From B75-G9 sp964564905 (lineage in GTDB: Archaea > Hadarchaeota > Hadarchaeia > Hadarchaeales > Hadarchaeaceae), in NCBI GenBank assembly GCA_964564905.1, contig CAZMCI010000053.1, positions 1 through 6,525 of the forward strand: a stretch of DNA of 6,525 bases, given 5' to 3'. A program made the position numbers and the translations under genes. Each line of letters opens with the position of its first letter. The first letter of the stretch is position 1. Under the pieces are notes generated by a model. The model was not told where the DNA came from. It saw only the letters and a program-made list of their open reading frames with translations, and searched no databases. Of this stretch, positions 1 to 6,473 are shown piece by piece.

Positions 1-11
1 GATTTCTTCTA

Positions 12-593
12 TCACAAAAACATCCCGCTAAAACCTTGAAAGGCTAGCGCCAGCAGCGCAGCCCCGATGAACGCCAGTGGCAGACCCTGAAATGCCTGGG
101 GAGGGTCGGCTAACTCCAAACGTTCTCTGAGTCCAGCCATCAGCACCAAAGCCAGTATGAAACCGACACCGGTTGCTACTCCATTTACGGTGGCGGCTAT
201 CAAAGAGTAACCTTCAACTACGGTGTTCATGAGAGTCACGCCCAAAATGGCACAATTTGTGGTGATCAGCGGCAAATAAATCCCGAGCGATCGATGAAGC
301 GTCGGACTGGATGCCTTTATGAACATTTCCGTCAGCTGAACAAACGACGCTATCACCAAAATGAACACCACTATCCGCATATATTGGATGTGAAGGGGAA
401 CCAAGAGATATTCATAAACCAGCCACGTGAGGATCGAGGAGGCGGTCATCACAAAGGTGACTGCAAGCCCCATGGTCGTGGCATTTTTTAATCTGGTCGA
501 AACCCCAAAAAACGGACAGAGGCCCAAGAACCTCGTCAACACGATATTGTTTATCAAAATTGCTCCAATTGCTATCCCAAGTAAATTTTCCAT
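12..593 (-). CDS. rnfA: RnfA, membrane subunit of the Rnf electron transport complex
   Basis: This is a 193-residue, highly hydrophobic protein of normal RnfA/NqrE length, with about six predicted membrane spans. RnfA and its paralogue RnfE form an inverted pair in the membrane core of the ferredoxin:NAD+ oxidoreductase. Visible signatures are LGLCPFFGVS (residues 23-32) and LPLITTNCAILGV (107-119). Cys26 and Cys114 match the conserved cysteines that, in the related Nqr complex and in Rnf, bind an iron-sulfur centre between the two paralogous subunits and pass electrons across the membrane. The ATG at 593 lies one base after the rnfE stop and is preceded by an AGGTGAT ribosome binding site inside the end of rnfE, so translation is probably coupled. 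The TGA stop is at 12-14. rnfB would normally follow, but only 11 bases remain before the window ends. Confidence 0.96.
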   Translation of the reverse strand: MENLLGIAIGAILINNIVLTRFLGLCPFFGVSTRLKNATTMGLAVTFVMTASSILTWLVYEYLLVPLHIQYMRIVVFILVIASFVQLTEMFIKASSPTLHRSLGIYLPLITTNCAILGVTLMNTVVEGYSLIAATVNGVATGVGFILALVLMAGLRERLELADPPQAFQGLPLAFIGAALLALAFQGFSGMFL

Positions 594-594
594 T

Positions 595-1188
595 TCATAT
601 CACCTTCGCCCGCTTTAACAGCGCGAGCAAGATCCCGATGGTTAAAAATGCCCCAGGTGGTAGCAGCATCGCCACTGCTGGAGACGAAGTAAAAGCTGGC
701 ACTACCTCGTGGCCGAAGATCACGATAGTCCCAGATCCCAGCAATTCCCTTATGGCAGACACGGAAATAATCGCAAGCGCAAATCCCACGCTTACTCCGG
801 CGGCATCGAGAAAAGTATCGGGCACTGAATGTTTTGACGCAAACGCCTCGGCCCTGCCAAGGATAATGCAATTGACCACAATGAGTGGAAGAAATATCCC
901 CAAGTGTTCGTAAAGCGTCGGAGAATACCCGTGTATGAATAGATCTATTGCTGTCACTAAACTTGCGATGATAACTATGAAACAGGGGATTCTCACCTCT
1001 TGCGGGATGAAGCGTTTTAGAGCCGATATAATGAGATTGGAGGAGATGAGAACAAAAGCGAATGCGAGACTCATCCCCAACGCGTTCTCGACACTTGTGG
1101 TAATGGCAAGAGTCGGGCAAAGCCCTAGGGCTAGGGCAAACACGGCATTATTTTTTATTATCCCTTTGGTGAACTCCTGAAACTTCAT
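595..1188 (-). CDS. rnfE: RnfE, membrane subunit of the Rnf electron transport complex
   Basis: This is a polytopic membrane protein of 197 residues from the chosen start, paralogous to RnfA. It has the paired-cysteine signatures LGLCPTLA (residues 21-28, Cys24) and PLIVVNCIILGRAEAFA (101-117, Cys107), which in the Rnf/Nqr family hold the intramembrane iron-sulfur centre together with RnfA. The open frame extends seven codons upstream to 1209, but that extension lies inside rnfG and begins MSWRWTR, unlike the family. The ATG at 1188 has GGAGGTGG (1195-1202) six bases upstream and gives the family-like N-terminus MKFQEFTKGIIKNN. The rnfG stop (1190-1192) is one base before this ATG, and rnfA follows one base after the stop of this gene, as expected in an rnfCDGEA(B) operon. 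Confidence 0.95.
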   Translation of the reverse strand: MKFQEFTKGIIKNNAVFALALGLCPTLAITTSVENALGMSLAFAFVLISSNLIISALKRFIPQEVRIPCFIVIIASLVTAIDLFIHGYSPTLYEHLGIFLPLIVVNCIILGRAEAFASKHSVPDTFLDAAGVSVGFALAIISVSAIRELLGSGTIVIFGHEVVPAFTSSPAVAMLLPPGAFLTIGILLALLKRAKVI

Positions 1189-1189
1189 T

Positions 1190-1729
1190 CTAGTCCACCT
1201 CCAGCTCATCCATCATCTTTTGAAGTTCCTCCCGAACGATGTCCACAACCGCTCTTGAGCTTATGGTTGCCCCCGTAACCGCATCTATTTCGCCGCCCTC
1301 CTTTTTTAGTTTCAATTCCTCCAGGGTTTTTCCTTCAAATTGCGCCAAAAACTCGTCCTCCGCCACTTCGGACCCAAGACCGGGGGTTTCACTGTGGGAT
1401 ATAACACGCACCCGCTGTATCGTTCCGTCCAAACGGATTCCGATCGCTACCTTGAGCTTCCCTCCAAACCCTCTCCCTTCGACAATTACTGCATATCCAG
1501 TGAGTTCTCCGTTCTCCAAAGCCATGTAATAATCATTTTCTTCTACAAACTCCGCAGACGGGAAAATCTCCGAAAGGGCTTGGTCTATCTTCGCCTGTTC
1601 AGCTTCGGCTATCTTTTCCCTTGTTAAGTTATAGGTCACCCCAAGCACCCCTCCAACAATCAAACATATCAACGTCAGAACCACCACCGACTTACTTTTA
1701 ATCACATCTAAAGCACTCGAGCTTGACAT
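1190..1729 (-). CDS. rnfG: RnfG, FMN-carrying subunit of the Rnf complex
   Basis: This 179-residue protein has one N-terminal membrane span (about residues 15-34) followed by an extracytoplasmic FMN-binding domain, the usual RnfG/NqrC layout. Family signatures are GRGFGGKL (85-92), the HSETPGLGS loop (112-120) and the flavinylation site DAVTGATISS (149-158). In this motif the threonine of TGAT (Thr155) is the expected attachment point for FMN through a phosphoester bond made by ApbE. The flavin passes electrons between RnfD and the other redox centres of the complex. The ATG at 1729 abuts the rnfD stop codon (TAA-ATG), with a GGGGCGG stretch upstream as a possible ribosome binding site. No apbE gene is visible in this window, so the transferase must be encoded elsewhere. 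Confidence 0.96.
   Translation of the reverse strand: MSSSSALDVIKSKSVVVLTLICLIVGGVLGVTYNLTREKIAEAEQAKIDQALSEIFPSAEFVEENDYYMALENGELTGYAVIVEGRGFGGKLKVAIGIRLDGTIQRVRVISHSETPGLGSEVAEDEFLAQFEGKTLEELKLKKEGGEIDAVTGATISSRAVVDIVREELQKMMDELEVD
1195..1202 (-). promoter_or_regulatory. Ribosome binding site that sets the rnfE start
   Basis: GGAGGTGG on the minus strand, within the last codons of rnfG, is six bases from the ATG at 1188. It favours that ATG over the in-frame upstream start at 1209. Confidence 0.75.
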
Positions 1730-2668
1730 TTATCCGCCCCGCAAAAACTTTGCCTTGGTTCCATATACTCTCGGTTTGGTTGCCCTGTCTATCAAAGGAG
1801 TAAAGGCATTCATTATGAGAATCGAAAAAAGAACACCCTCTGGAAAACCGCCAATCATCCTTATCATTACCACCAGTATTCCTGCTCCAATACTGAAGAT
1901 TATCTTTCCCTTTTTGGTTATAGGGGTCGTCACGCAATCCGTCGCCATAAAGAACGCGCCCAAAAACAGCCCCCCAGCGAGCATATGGAAAAGCGGGTCC
2001 TCTCCCAGCGCAAACATCAGGACTCCAACCGTCCCTATGTAACACAGAGGAGTTCTCCAATCAATGTACCTCATCATTATCAAAAAGAGCCCACCCACGA
2101 GAATGGCAAGCGCGGAAGTTTCACCGATGCATCCAGCCACGTGGCCAAAAAAGAGGCTGGAAACCGAGGCATAACCACCGCCTGCATGCCACTGTCCAAG
2201 CGGAGTCGCTGTACTAACAGCATTGAATGGGCTGACCCAGGTGGTCATCAGCTTGGGCCACGAGATCATTAAAAAAGCCCTTCCAACCAGCGCGGGGTTA
2301 AAGATGTTGTGCCCAAGTCCTCCAAAAGCACATTTGCCTATCCCTATACCAACTGCTGCGCCAATTGCGGGGATCCATAGGGGAACAGTAGGGGGCAGAC
2401 AAAGGGCAAGAAGCAATCCTGTCACGATAGCGCTTCCATCCATTTTGAACTGTTTACCCATTGCTTTAAGGGCGAGAAATTCGGTTATTATCGCCGAAGA
2501 AACGGATGTAATGATGATAAACAAAGCATTTAATCCAAAAAAATAAACGCCAAAAGCGGCGGGCGGGATAAGGGCAATTATTACCGAGTACATTATCTCT
2601 CTAACAGACCTCACGTCTTTTATGTGGGGGGGAGACATGACCGCGGTTTTTGTTTCCAACTTTGTCAC
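1730..2668 (-). CDS. rnfD: RnfD, ion-translocating membrane subunit of the Rnf complex
   Basis: This is a 312-residue polytopic membrane protein of the RnfD/NqrB family. In order it shows the N-terminal MSPPHIKD motif (11-18), the GGLGHNIFNPALVGRAFL signature (116-133), the flavinylation-type motif NAVSTATPL (149-157, probable FMN-carrying Thr155), FFMATDCVTTPIT (239-251) and GGFPEGVLFSILIMNAFTPL (263-282). RnfD is thought to form the ion-conducting channel and to carry covalent FMN. The GTG start at 2668 overlaps the rnfC TGA in a GTGA junction. It is preferred over the ATG at 2638 because homologues carry about ten residues before the SPPHI motif and because no ribosome binding site is seen before that ATG. 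The motif around Thr155 has Asn and Thr where Asp and Gly are common in related sites. Confidence 0.96.
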   Translation of the reverse strand: MTKLETKTAVMSPPHIKDVRSVREIMYSVIIALIPPAAFGVYFFGLNALFIIITSVSSAIITEFLALKAMGKQFKMDGSAIVTGLLLALCLPPTVPLWIPAIGAAVGIGIGKCAFGGLGHNIFNPALVGRAFLMISWPKLMTTWVSPFNAVSTATPLGQWHAGGGYASVSSLFFGHVAGCIGETSALAILVGGLFLIMMRYIDWRTPLCYIGTVGVLMFALGEDPLFHMLAGGLFLGAFFMATDCVTTPITKKGKIIFSIGAGILVVMIRMIGGFPEGVLFSILIMNAFTPLIDRATKPRVYGTKAKFLRGG

Positions 2669-3967
2669 CTCGATTTTTTCACTGCACGCAAGGCGATTTT
2701 TCCTTCTTTGATGAGCTGAACGATGGGGATTTTAGAGGGGCAGACGTAAGCGCAGCATCCGCACTCATCACAGCTCGTAATGCTGTAATCGGAACATTCC
2801 CTGAATTTTTTCTTCCGAATGAGCGCGACAAACATATACGGCAGCAGGCCCATCGGGCAAACCTCTACGCATCTTCCACATCTGATACAAGACAGCTCCT
2901 CCTCTTTTTTTACCCTCTGTTCGTTAAAGACCAAAATGCAGTTTGTGCCTTTTATCACGGGTACGTCTTTGTACTGCGCTATTCCCATCATCGGGCCCCC
3001 GGATATCACCTTTCCTATTCTCCCCTGGGGGCCACCACATTCATCTACCAGTTGAGAAAATGGAGTCCCGATCCTCACCAGAAGATTTTTTGGTTCCTGC
3101 ACATCTCCGGTAACGGTAACCACCCGCTCAACCAGCGGAATCCCCTCATATACCGCATCACGGACCGCCTTCGCCGTCCCAACGTTTTGAACCACAACCC
3201 CCACGTCAAAAGGTAACCCACCCGCGGGAATCTCTTTGTTCAAAATAGCTTTGATGAGGTGTCTTTCGTCGCCCTGAGGATATCTTGTCTTGAGGGAAAC
3301 CACTTCTATATCTTCCCCTCCAAATTCCTTGATGTTTTTTATGGCGTCGGGCTTATTTTCCTCAATCGCAACCACCACCCTTTTGGCTTCAAGAACTTTC
3401 GCTATGATCCTCGCTCCCTCTACGATCTTTTCCCCTTCCTCGAGCATCAACCGGTGATCAGCGGTTATGTAAGGTTCACACTCGACCCCGTTGATAAGGA
3501 CCACATCTATTTTTTTCCCTTCCGGAGGCTTGAGCTTTACGTGGGTTGGAAATGCAGCTCCCCCAAGACCAACCACGCCGCACTCTCGAATCTTAGCGAG
3601 CACCTCTTCCCTTGGAGAGTGCTCTGGATCAATTCCCCTGGTCTCGACCCATTCATCCTTTCCATCTGACTCAATCGTAACGCTTTGAACTTCCTCACCG
3701 GTTGGAGTACCCGAAGTTGAGATTTCCACAACGGTTCCAGAGATGCTTGCATGAATGGGTGCAGAAATCGCAGAAGCAGAATCGGCAATTTTCTGTCCAA
3801 CCCGTACGTGATCACCTTTTTTGACCAAGGGTTCGCAAACGGAGCCGACATGCTGCCGAAGTGGGAGAATTACCCTGCTGGGCAGCTTAGCTCTCAATTG
3901 GCTTGCCAGCCGTCAGCTTGAAGCACGGTGGGTGCACCCCTCCCCTAAATTTGCTGGTTTTGAACAT
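2665..3967 (-). CDS. rnfC: RnfC, NADH-side iron-sulfur subunit, interrupted by an apparent frameshift
   Basis: RnfC is the peripheral NAD(H)-interacting subunit of Rnf. The long frame from a TTG at 3897 (410 residues) has a biotinyl/lipoyl-like segment (about 28-60), the glycine-rich GLGGAAFPTH (110-119), ECEPYITADHR (139-149), an SLBB-like region (about 240-265), and two [4Fe-4S] motifs, CIRCGRCVEVCP (337-348) and CDECGCCAYVCP (376-387). It lacks the family N-terminus. That part is found upstream in another frame: from an ATG at 3967, with GGAAG six bases before it, the translation contains FRGGVHPP and KLTAGKPIE, then meets TAA at 3887-3889. Joining the frames by skipping one base gives about 433 residues, normal for RnfC. 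The gene is therefore either disrupted, recoded, or affected by a one-base sequence error. It is the first gene of the operon and overlaps rnfD by 4 nt. Confidence 0.93.
3887..3912 (-). other. rnfC: Frame junction inside rnfC
   Basis: The upstream frame (ATG at 3967) ends at TAA 3887-3889. The downstream frame is closed upstream by TGA at 3913-3915, and its only visible start is TTG at 3895-3897. A switch must therefore occur within 3890-3912. Reading GAG, skipping one A, then GCT AAG CTG joins KPIE to AKLPSRVILPL, close to the family pattern KPIE...VVIPL. The shift needed is +1 (or -2). The P-site codon AGC before TAA re-pairs poorly with GCT, so a classical prfB-like +1 shift is not obvious. 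Confidence 0.85.
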
Positions 3968-4080
3968 TCTGATCTTCCGGGATGCTTATTTGTCAAGACT
4001 TCATATGTGCTCTACCATAAATCTTATTTTAGCGGTAATTCATTGATTACAAGAGGCATGGGCTGAGCTGAGGTGGGACA
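3968..4080. promoter_or_regulatory. Divergent intergenic region between rnfC and the hydrolase gene
   Basis: These 113 bases separate two divergent transcription units, so promoters for both should lie here. For the plus strand, TTGTCA (3990-3995) and TACCAT (4013-4018) with 17-base spacing resemble a sigma-70 promoter imperfectly. For the minus strand, TTGTAA (4047-4052) and TAAAAT (4026-4031) are candidates, but their 15-base spacing is short. The exact TTGACA on the minus strand (3991-3996) is too close to the rnfC ATG to serve with a recognisable -10. These assignments are by eye only. Confidence 0.35.
4035..4050. repeat. Short inverted repeat GTAAT-N6-ATTAC
   Basis: GTAAT (4035-4039) and ATTAC (4046-4050) form a perfect 5-bp inverted repeat around six bases. 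It overlaps the candidate -35 of the rnf promoter and lies upstream of the hydrolase ribosome binding site, so it could be an operator half-site pair. Five-base arms can easily arise by chance in AT-rich DNA. Confidence 0.25.
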
Positions 4081-4728
4081 ATGAAAATAACGGTTGTTTA
4101 TGACAACGAGGTGTTGAAAGAGGGACTGAAGTCTGGCTGGGGCTTTTCCTGTTTAATCGATGATGATGTTTTATTTGATACCGGCGACAACGGTGCCGCC
4201 CTATTATACAACATGGAAAAACTGGGTATCAATCCAAGAGATTTAAAATCGGTTGTGATATCTCATGCTCACTGGGATCACACCGGTGGTTTATCTGAGT
4301 TGCTCGAGGAAAATCAGGAGCTCACCATCTATGGCCCGCCAGGATTCTGTGAGACGTTAAAAAATCGCATTCCGGAGAAAACGAAATTAGTTAGCTGCCA
4401 AGAACCAACCCTCATACGCAAAGGTGTATCTACCACTGGAACGCTGAACACTTTCATTGAAGAACAAGGGCTGGTATGTCTAACCAAGAAGGGTGCCCTC
4501 GTGGTTCTAGGCTGTTCTCATCCTGGGGTTGACAGGCTTATGGACGCGGCTTCAAAATTGGGCAAGGTGTATGGTGTCATAGGCGGGTTTCACGGATTTA
4601 GTAAACTAGAAGCCCTGAAAGGTCTCGAAGTGATCTCTCCGTGTCACTGCACCCAGTCCAAAAGGAAAATACAACAGGCGTTCCCAAAACAATGTATAAA
4701 GTGTGGAGCTGGGCTGGTACTGGAATGA
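4081..4728 (+). CDS. Metallo-beta-lactamase-fold metal-dependent hydrolase (COG1237 type)
   Basis: This 215-residue soluble protein has the metallo-beta-lactamase fold. Metal-site motifs appear in order: LFDTG (31-35), SHAHWDHTGG (61-70, the HxHxDH motif with His62, His64, Asp66 and His67), GCSHPG (144-149, His147), GGFHGF (168-173) and PCHCTQ (187-192, His189). The GCSHPG, GGFH and P-x-HCT combination is typical of the COG1237 group, often labelled 7,8-dihydropterin-6-methyl-4-(beta-D-ribofuranosyl)aminobenzene-5'-phosphate synthase. That name comes from very few characterised members, so the substrate here is unknown. It is shorter than many relatives (about 250-280 residues), but no motif is missing. 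The C-terminal CIKCGAG (205-211) resembles the family ending. The ATG is preceded by GAGGTGG (4070-4076). Its last codons overlap the next gene by 4 nt. Confidence 0.88.
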   Translation: MKITVVYDNEVLKEGLKSGWGFSCLIDDDVLFDTGDNGAALLYNMEKLGINPRDLKSVVISHAHWDHTGGLSELLEENQELTIYGPPGFCETLKNRIPEKTKLVSCQEPTLIRKGVSTTGTLNTFIEEQGLVCLTKKGALVVLGCSHPGVDRLMDAASKLGKVYGVIGGFHGFSKLEALKGLEVISPCHCTQSKRKIQQAFPKQCIKCGAGLVLE

Positions 4729-5249
4729 GAAAAAACGGAAAAAGCGGTTTTCGTCCCCGGCTTTCGCAGAAGGACTTCCCGCCGGTAACGTTAAAACCGA
4801 TAGGGATAATTCATACGCCATACAAGAAAGACGAGGAAGTGCCCTACCAAGCATACAAATCGGAGGATGTGGGCGAAATCGAAGTTTTTAAGGAGTACGA
4901 AGAGGGACTGAAGGATATCGAGGGTTTTTCTCACCTTATAATCTTGTACGCGTTTCACAGATCAATCGAACGCTCTGTGAAAAAGAAGCATTACTTGGAG
5001 TCGATGGGGCTCCTGGTGAAACCTTACCTGGACGGTGTCCCGCGCGGGCTTTTCGCCACGAGATCCCCAAACAGGCCGAATCCGATAGGGCTCACGATCG
5101 TCAGATTGCTGAAACGTGAGTGGAACATCCTCCGGGTGAAAGGTGTCGATATGCTCGACGGGACCCCCCTGCTGGATATCAAGCCATATGTTCCAAAATT
5201 TGACTGGAAAGACAACGTTAAAATTGGCTGGCTGGAGGAGAAGGTGTAA
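4725..5249 (+). CDS. trmO: TrmO/TsaA-type tRNA (t6A37) N6-methyltransferase
   Basis: TrmO uses S-adenosylmethionine to methylate N6-threonylcarbamoyladenosine at position 37 of certain tRNAs. From the ATG at 4725, which overlaps the preceding stop as ATGA, the product has 174 residues. The beta-barrel TsaA domain starts near KPIGIIHTPY (24-33). It continues with FSHLIILYAFHRS (68-80), the hallmark RGLFATRSPNRPNPIGLT (107-124) and LDGTPLLDIKPYVPKFD (134-150), all strongly family-like. The protein ends soon after this domain, as in short bacterial and archaeal members, and lacks the longer C-terminal region of the E. coli enzyme. About 23 basic, poorly conserved residues precede the domain. No good ribosome binding site precedes the ATG, so expression probably depends on coupling to the upstream gene. 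The in-frame ATG at 4641 is less likely because it lies deep inside the hydrolase gene. Substrate specificity is inferred from the family. Confidence 0.9.
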   Translation: MRKNGKSGFRPRLSQKDFPPVTLKPIGIIHTPYKKDEEVPYQAYKSEDVGEIEVFKEYEEGLKDIEGFSHLIILYAFHRSIERSVKKKHYLESMGLLVKPYLDGVPRGLFATRSPNRPNPIGLTIVRLLKREWNILRVKGVDMLDGTPLLDIKPYVPKFDWKDNVKIGWLEEKV

Positions 5250-5252
5250 TTC

Positions 5253-5786
5253 GTGAGAATGCTTGAGAAAGCTATCATCGTTGTAGCAATCTGTACTGTT
5301 GTTATCGTTGTTTCCGCTTGGTGGGTTGCTCAGGCCGGGCCGAAGCCCCAGGGAGTGAAAGAAAGTGCCATGGAGAAAAGCATTGAAATTGTTGCGGATG
5401 GGCCGATTTTACATTATCAAGAAAATCTCTTCTGGAGTGAAAATCAATTCTTCAAAATCCTAGAGGACCAAGATAACTTCCTGTCTGCCCAGATTGAAAA
5501 GTTTAACGAGAGATACAACGTGATTGCCGATAATTTCAGCGTTGAGTTTGATGAGAAAAACAGGATAACGACTTTTGAATGTGATGTGCACGGCAAGGAG
5601 TATGCAAAAAATTCGTACGATTTCCTCTGGTTTCTAAATGTGTATGGTCTAGATCTCATCTATGACTTTACGAAGTCCGAAAGGAAACTCTCGTGGGAAG
5701 GCACCGCTGACAATATCTACACAACCATTATCCTCAGTTTTCCTTTTTCAATCGACCACTGTCACGGGCACGTGTGGCCGGAGTAA
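5253..5786 (+). CDS. Unrecognised membrane-anchored or exported protein with C-terminal HCHGHVW motif
   Basis: I do not recognise this 177-residue protein. Residues 7-26 are a strongly hydrophobic segment after a short basic start (MRMLEK), so it is either a signal anchor or a signal peptide; WVAQA-GP near residue 29 could be a cleavage site. The remainder is acidic and aromatic, rich in Asn, Asp, Phe and Tyr, with no repeats, and would lie outside the cytoplasm. It ends in DHCHGHVWPE, where His169, Cys170, His171 and His173 could bind a metal or haem; another Cys and His lie at 110 and 113. The GTG start at 5253 is three bases after the trmO stop and has AAGGTG (5241-5246) six bases upstream. 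The ATG at 5259 is a possible alternative. Tight spacing puts it in the same transcript as trmO, without revealing its role. Confidence 0.75.
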   Translation: MRMLEKAIIVVAICTVVIVVSAWWVAQAGPKPQGVKESAMEKSIEIVADGPILHYQENLFWSENQFFKILEDQDNFLSAQIEKFNERYNVIADNFSVEFDEKNRITTFECDVHGKEYAKNSYDFLWFLNVYGLDLIYDFTKSERKLSWEGTADNIYTTIILSFPFSIDHCHGHVWPE

Positions 5787-5826
5787 ACCGCACTATTTAA
5801 TTACCACACAATACGTTATTTTTCAG

Positions 5827-5834
5827 AAGGAGGT
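5827..5834 (+). promoter_or_regulatory. Consensus ribosome binding site for the ferredoxin-like gene
   Basis: AAGGAGGT is a full-length match to the classical Shine-Dalgarno, six bases from the ATG at 5841. It is the strongest such site in the window, suggesting efficient translation of the downstream gene. The 54-bp gap before the gene (5787-5840) is AT-rich. It could hold a promoter, but I see no convincing -35/-10 pair or terminator hairpin. Confidence 0.8.
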
Positions 5835-5840
5835 CTTGAG

Positions 5841-6209
5841 ATGCCGTGGGTCGATGAAAACTTATGCATTGGATGCGGGGTCTGTGTAGAGAAGTGTCCA
5901 GTGGGGGCGATATCGATGGAAAATGAAAAGGCAAGAATAAACATGGATAACTGTATTCGGTGTGGTGTGTGCCATGAGGTCTGTTCGCAACAGGCGATCA
6001 GACATGACAGCGAAAAAATACCTGAAATTATAAAATTCAATGTCGAGAAGACGAAGGAATTCATGGAAGCGTGCGCAAACTACCTTGGTAATGTCGAAGA
6101 AAAAAAGAAGTGTTTAATGAGAATGATAAAACATTTCAATAAAGAAAAAATCATTGCAGAAAAAACCCTTCAAGAGCTCGAAAAGTTGAAGGAGGCTCTA
6201 AGTAATTGA
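5841..6209 (+). CDS. Small 4Fe-4S ferredoxin-domain protein with helical C-terminal tail
   Basis: This is a 122-residue cytoplasmic protein. Residues 1-55 form a bacterial-type 2[4Fe-4S] ferredoxin domain. The first cluster motif is CIGCGVCVEKCP (Cys9, 12, 15, 19). The second is CIRCGVCHEVCS (Cys38, 41, 44, 48), where the usual proline after the last cysteine is serine. Residues 56-122 are charged and predicted helical, beginning RHDSEKIPE and later MIKHFNKEKIIAEKTLQELEKL, probably a coiled coil or dimerisation tail; Cys78 and Cys91 lie in it. I recall similar short ferredoxins with a RHDSE-IP segment and such a tail in anaerobes, but no established function. The protein likely carries low-potential electrons or serves as a partner subunit. 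Whether it works with the Rnf complex encoded nearby is unknown. It ends 29 bp before a convergent gene. Confidence 0.88.
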   Translation: MPWVDENLCIGCGVCVEKCPVGAISMENEKARINMDNCIRCGVCHEVCSQQAIRHDSEKIPEIIKFNVEKTKEFMEACANYLGNVEEKKKCLMRMIKHFNKEKIIAEKTLQELEKLKEALSN

Positions 6210-6238
6210 ACAAATTTGCTTCTTCCGCGTCCGGCTTG

Positions 6239-6448
6239 TCATGCTAAATCTTTCCTTATCTCACCATTCGGCAGCATGTTGTCAGGGTGCGGTTCTCCTT
6301 TTTCCTCCATCTGATACCGTACACAGCTCTTGTAATCCCCCTTACAGTAACGCTTAATCCATTCCTCCTTCAACTTCCCCTCTTCGCGAAATCTCTTCAT
6401 TGGGCAGACTTCGTACCATTTACAGACTCTTTTAGGATTGGAGACCAT
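6239..6448 (-). CDS. Small conserved-looking cysteine-containing protein of unknown function
   Basis: This 69-residue soluble protein has four cysteines in two pairs, C-x5-C (Cys9, Cys15, in CKWYEVCPMKRF) and C-x6-C (Cys35, Cys42, in YCKGDYKSCVRY), followed by HPDNMLPNG (54-62). The pairing suggests a zinc or iron-sulfur site, or a structural fold held by cysteines. The motifs look like a short family that I recall as hypothetical proteins in anaerobic bacteria and archaea, but I cannot assign a function. The ATG at 6448 is the only usable start: an in-frame TAA lies seven codons upstream with no GTG or TTG between. A strong AGGAGGT lies 25 bases upstream of it, an unusually long distance. 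It is convergent with the ferredoxin-like gene, and I see no terminator hairpin in the 29-bp gap (6210-6238). Confidence 0.78.
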   Translation of the reverse strand: MVSNPKRVCKWYEVCPMKRFREEGKLKEEWIKRYCKGDYKSCVRYQMEEKGEPHPDNMLPNGEIRKDLA

Positions 6449-6473
6449 ACAACCACGTGATCGAAATTATGTG

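Noticed and set aside
572..1120. 182-codon minus-strand open frame
   Set aside because: It lies almost entirely within rnfE in another frame. Its translation has no recognisable domain, while the rnfE frame matches the family along its whole length.
2650..3216. 188-codon plus-strand open frame
   Set aside because: It lies antisense to rnfC (and the start of rnfD), has low-complexity composition and no ribosome binding site or motif; rnfC explains the region.
3537..3851. 104-codon minus-strand open frame inside rnfC
   Set aside because: It overlaps conserved rnfC coding sequence in another frame. It does not supply the missing RnfC N-terminus, which lies at 3890-3967 instead.
3991..3996. Perfect TTGACA on the minus strand as the rnf -35 box
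   Set aside because: At 17-base spacing the -10 position would read ATCAGA, a poor match directly before the rnfC ATG, leaving no room for a leader with the GGAAG site.
4061..4076. GCTGAGCTGAGG resembling part of a TPP riboswitch
   Set aside because: Only a short CTGAG-like word is present; the other conserved TPP elements and the pairing stems are missing, and it merges into the hydrolase ribosome binding site.
6210..6238. Terminator between the convergent genes
   Set aside because: No GC-rich inverted repeat followed by a T-run is visible on either strand in these 29 bases.
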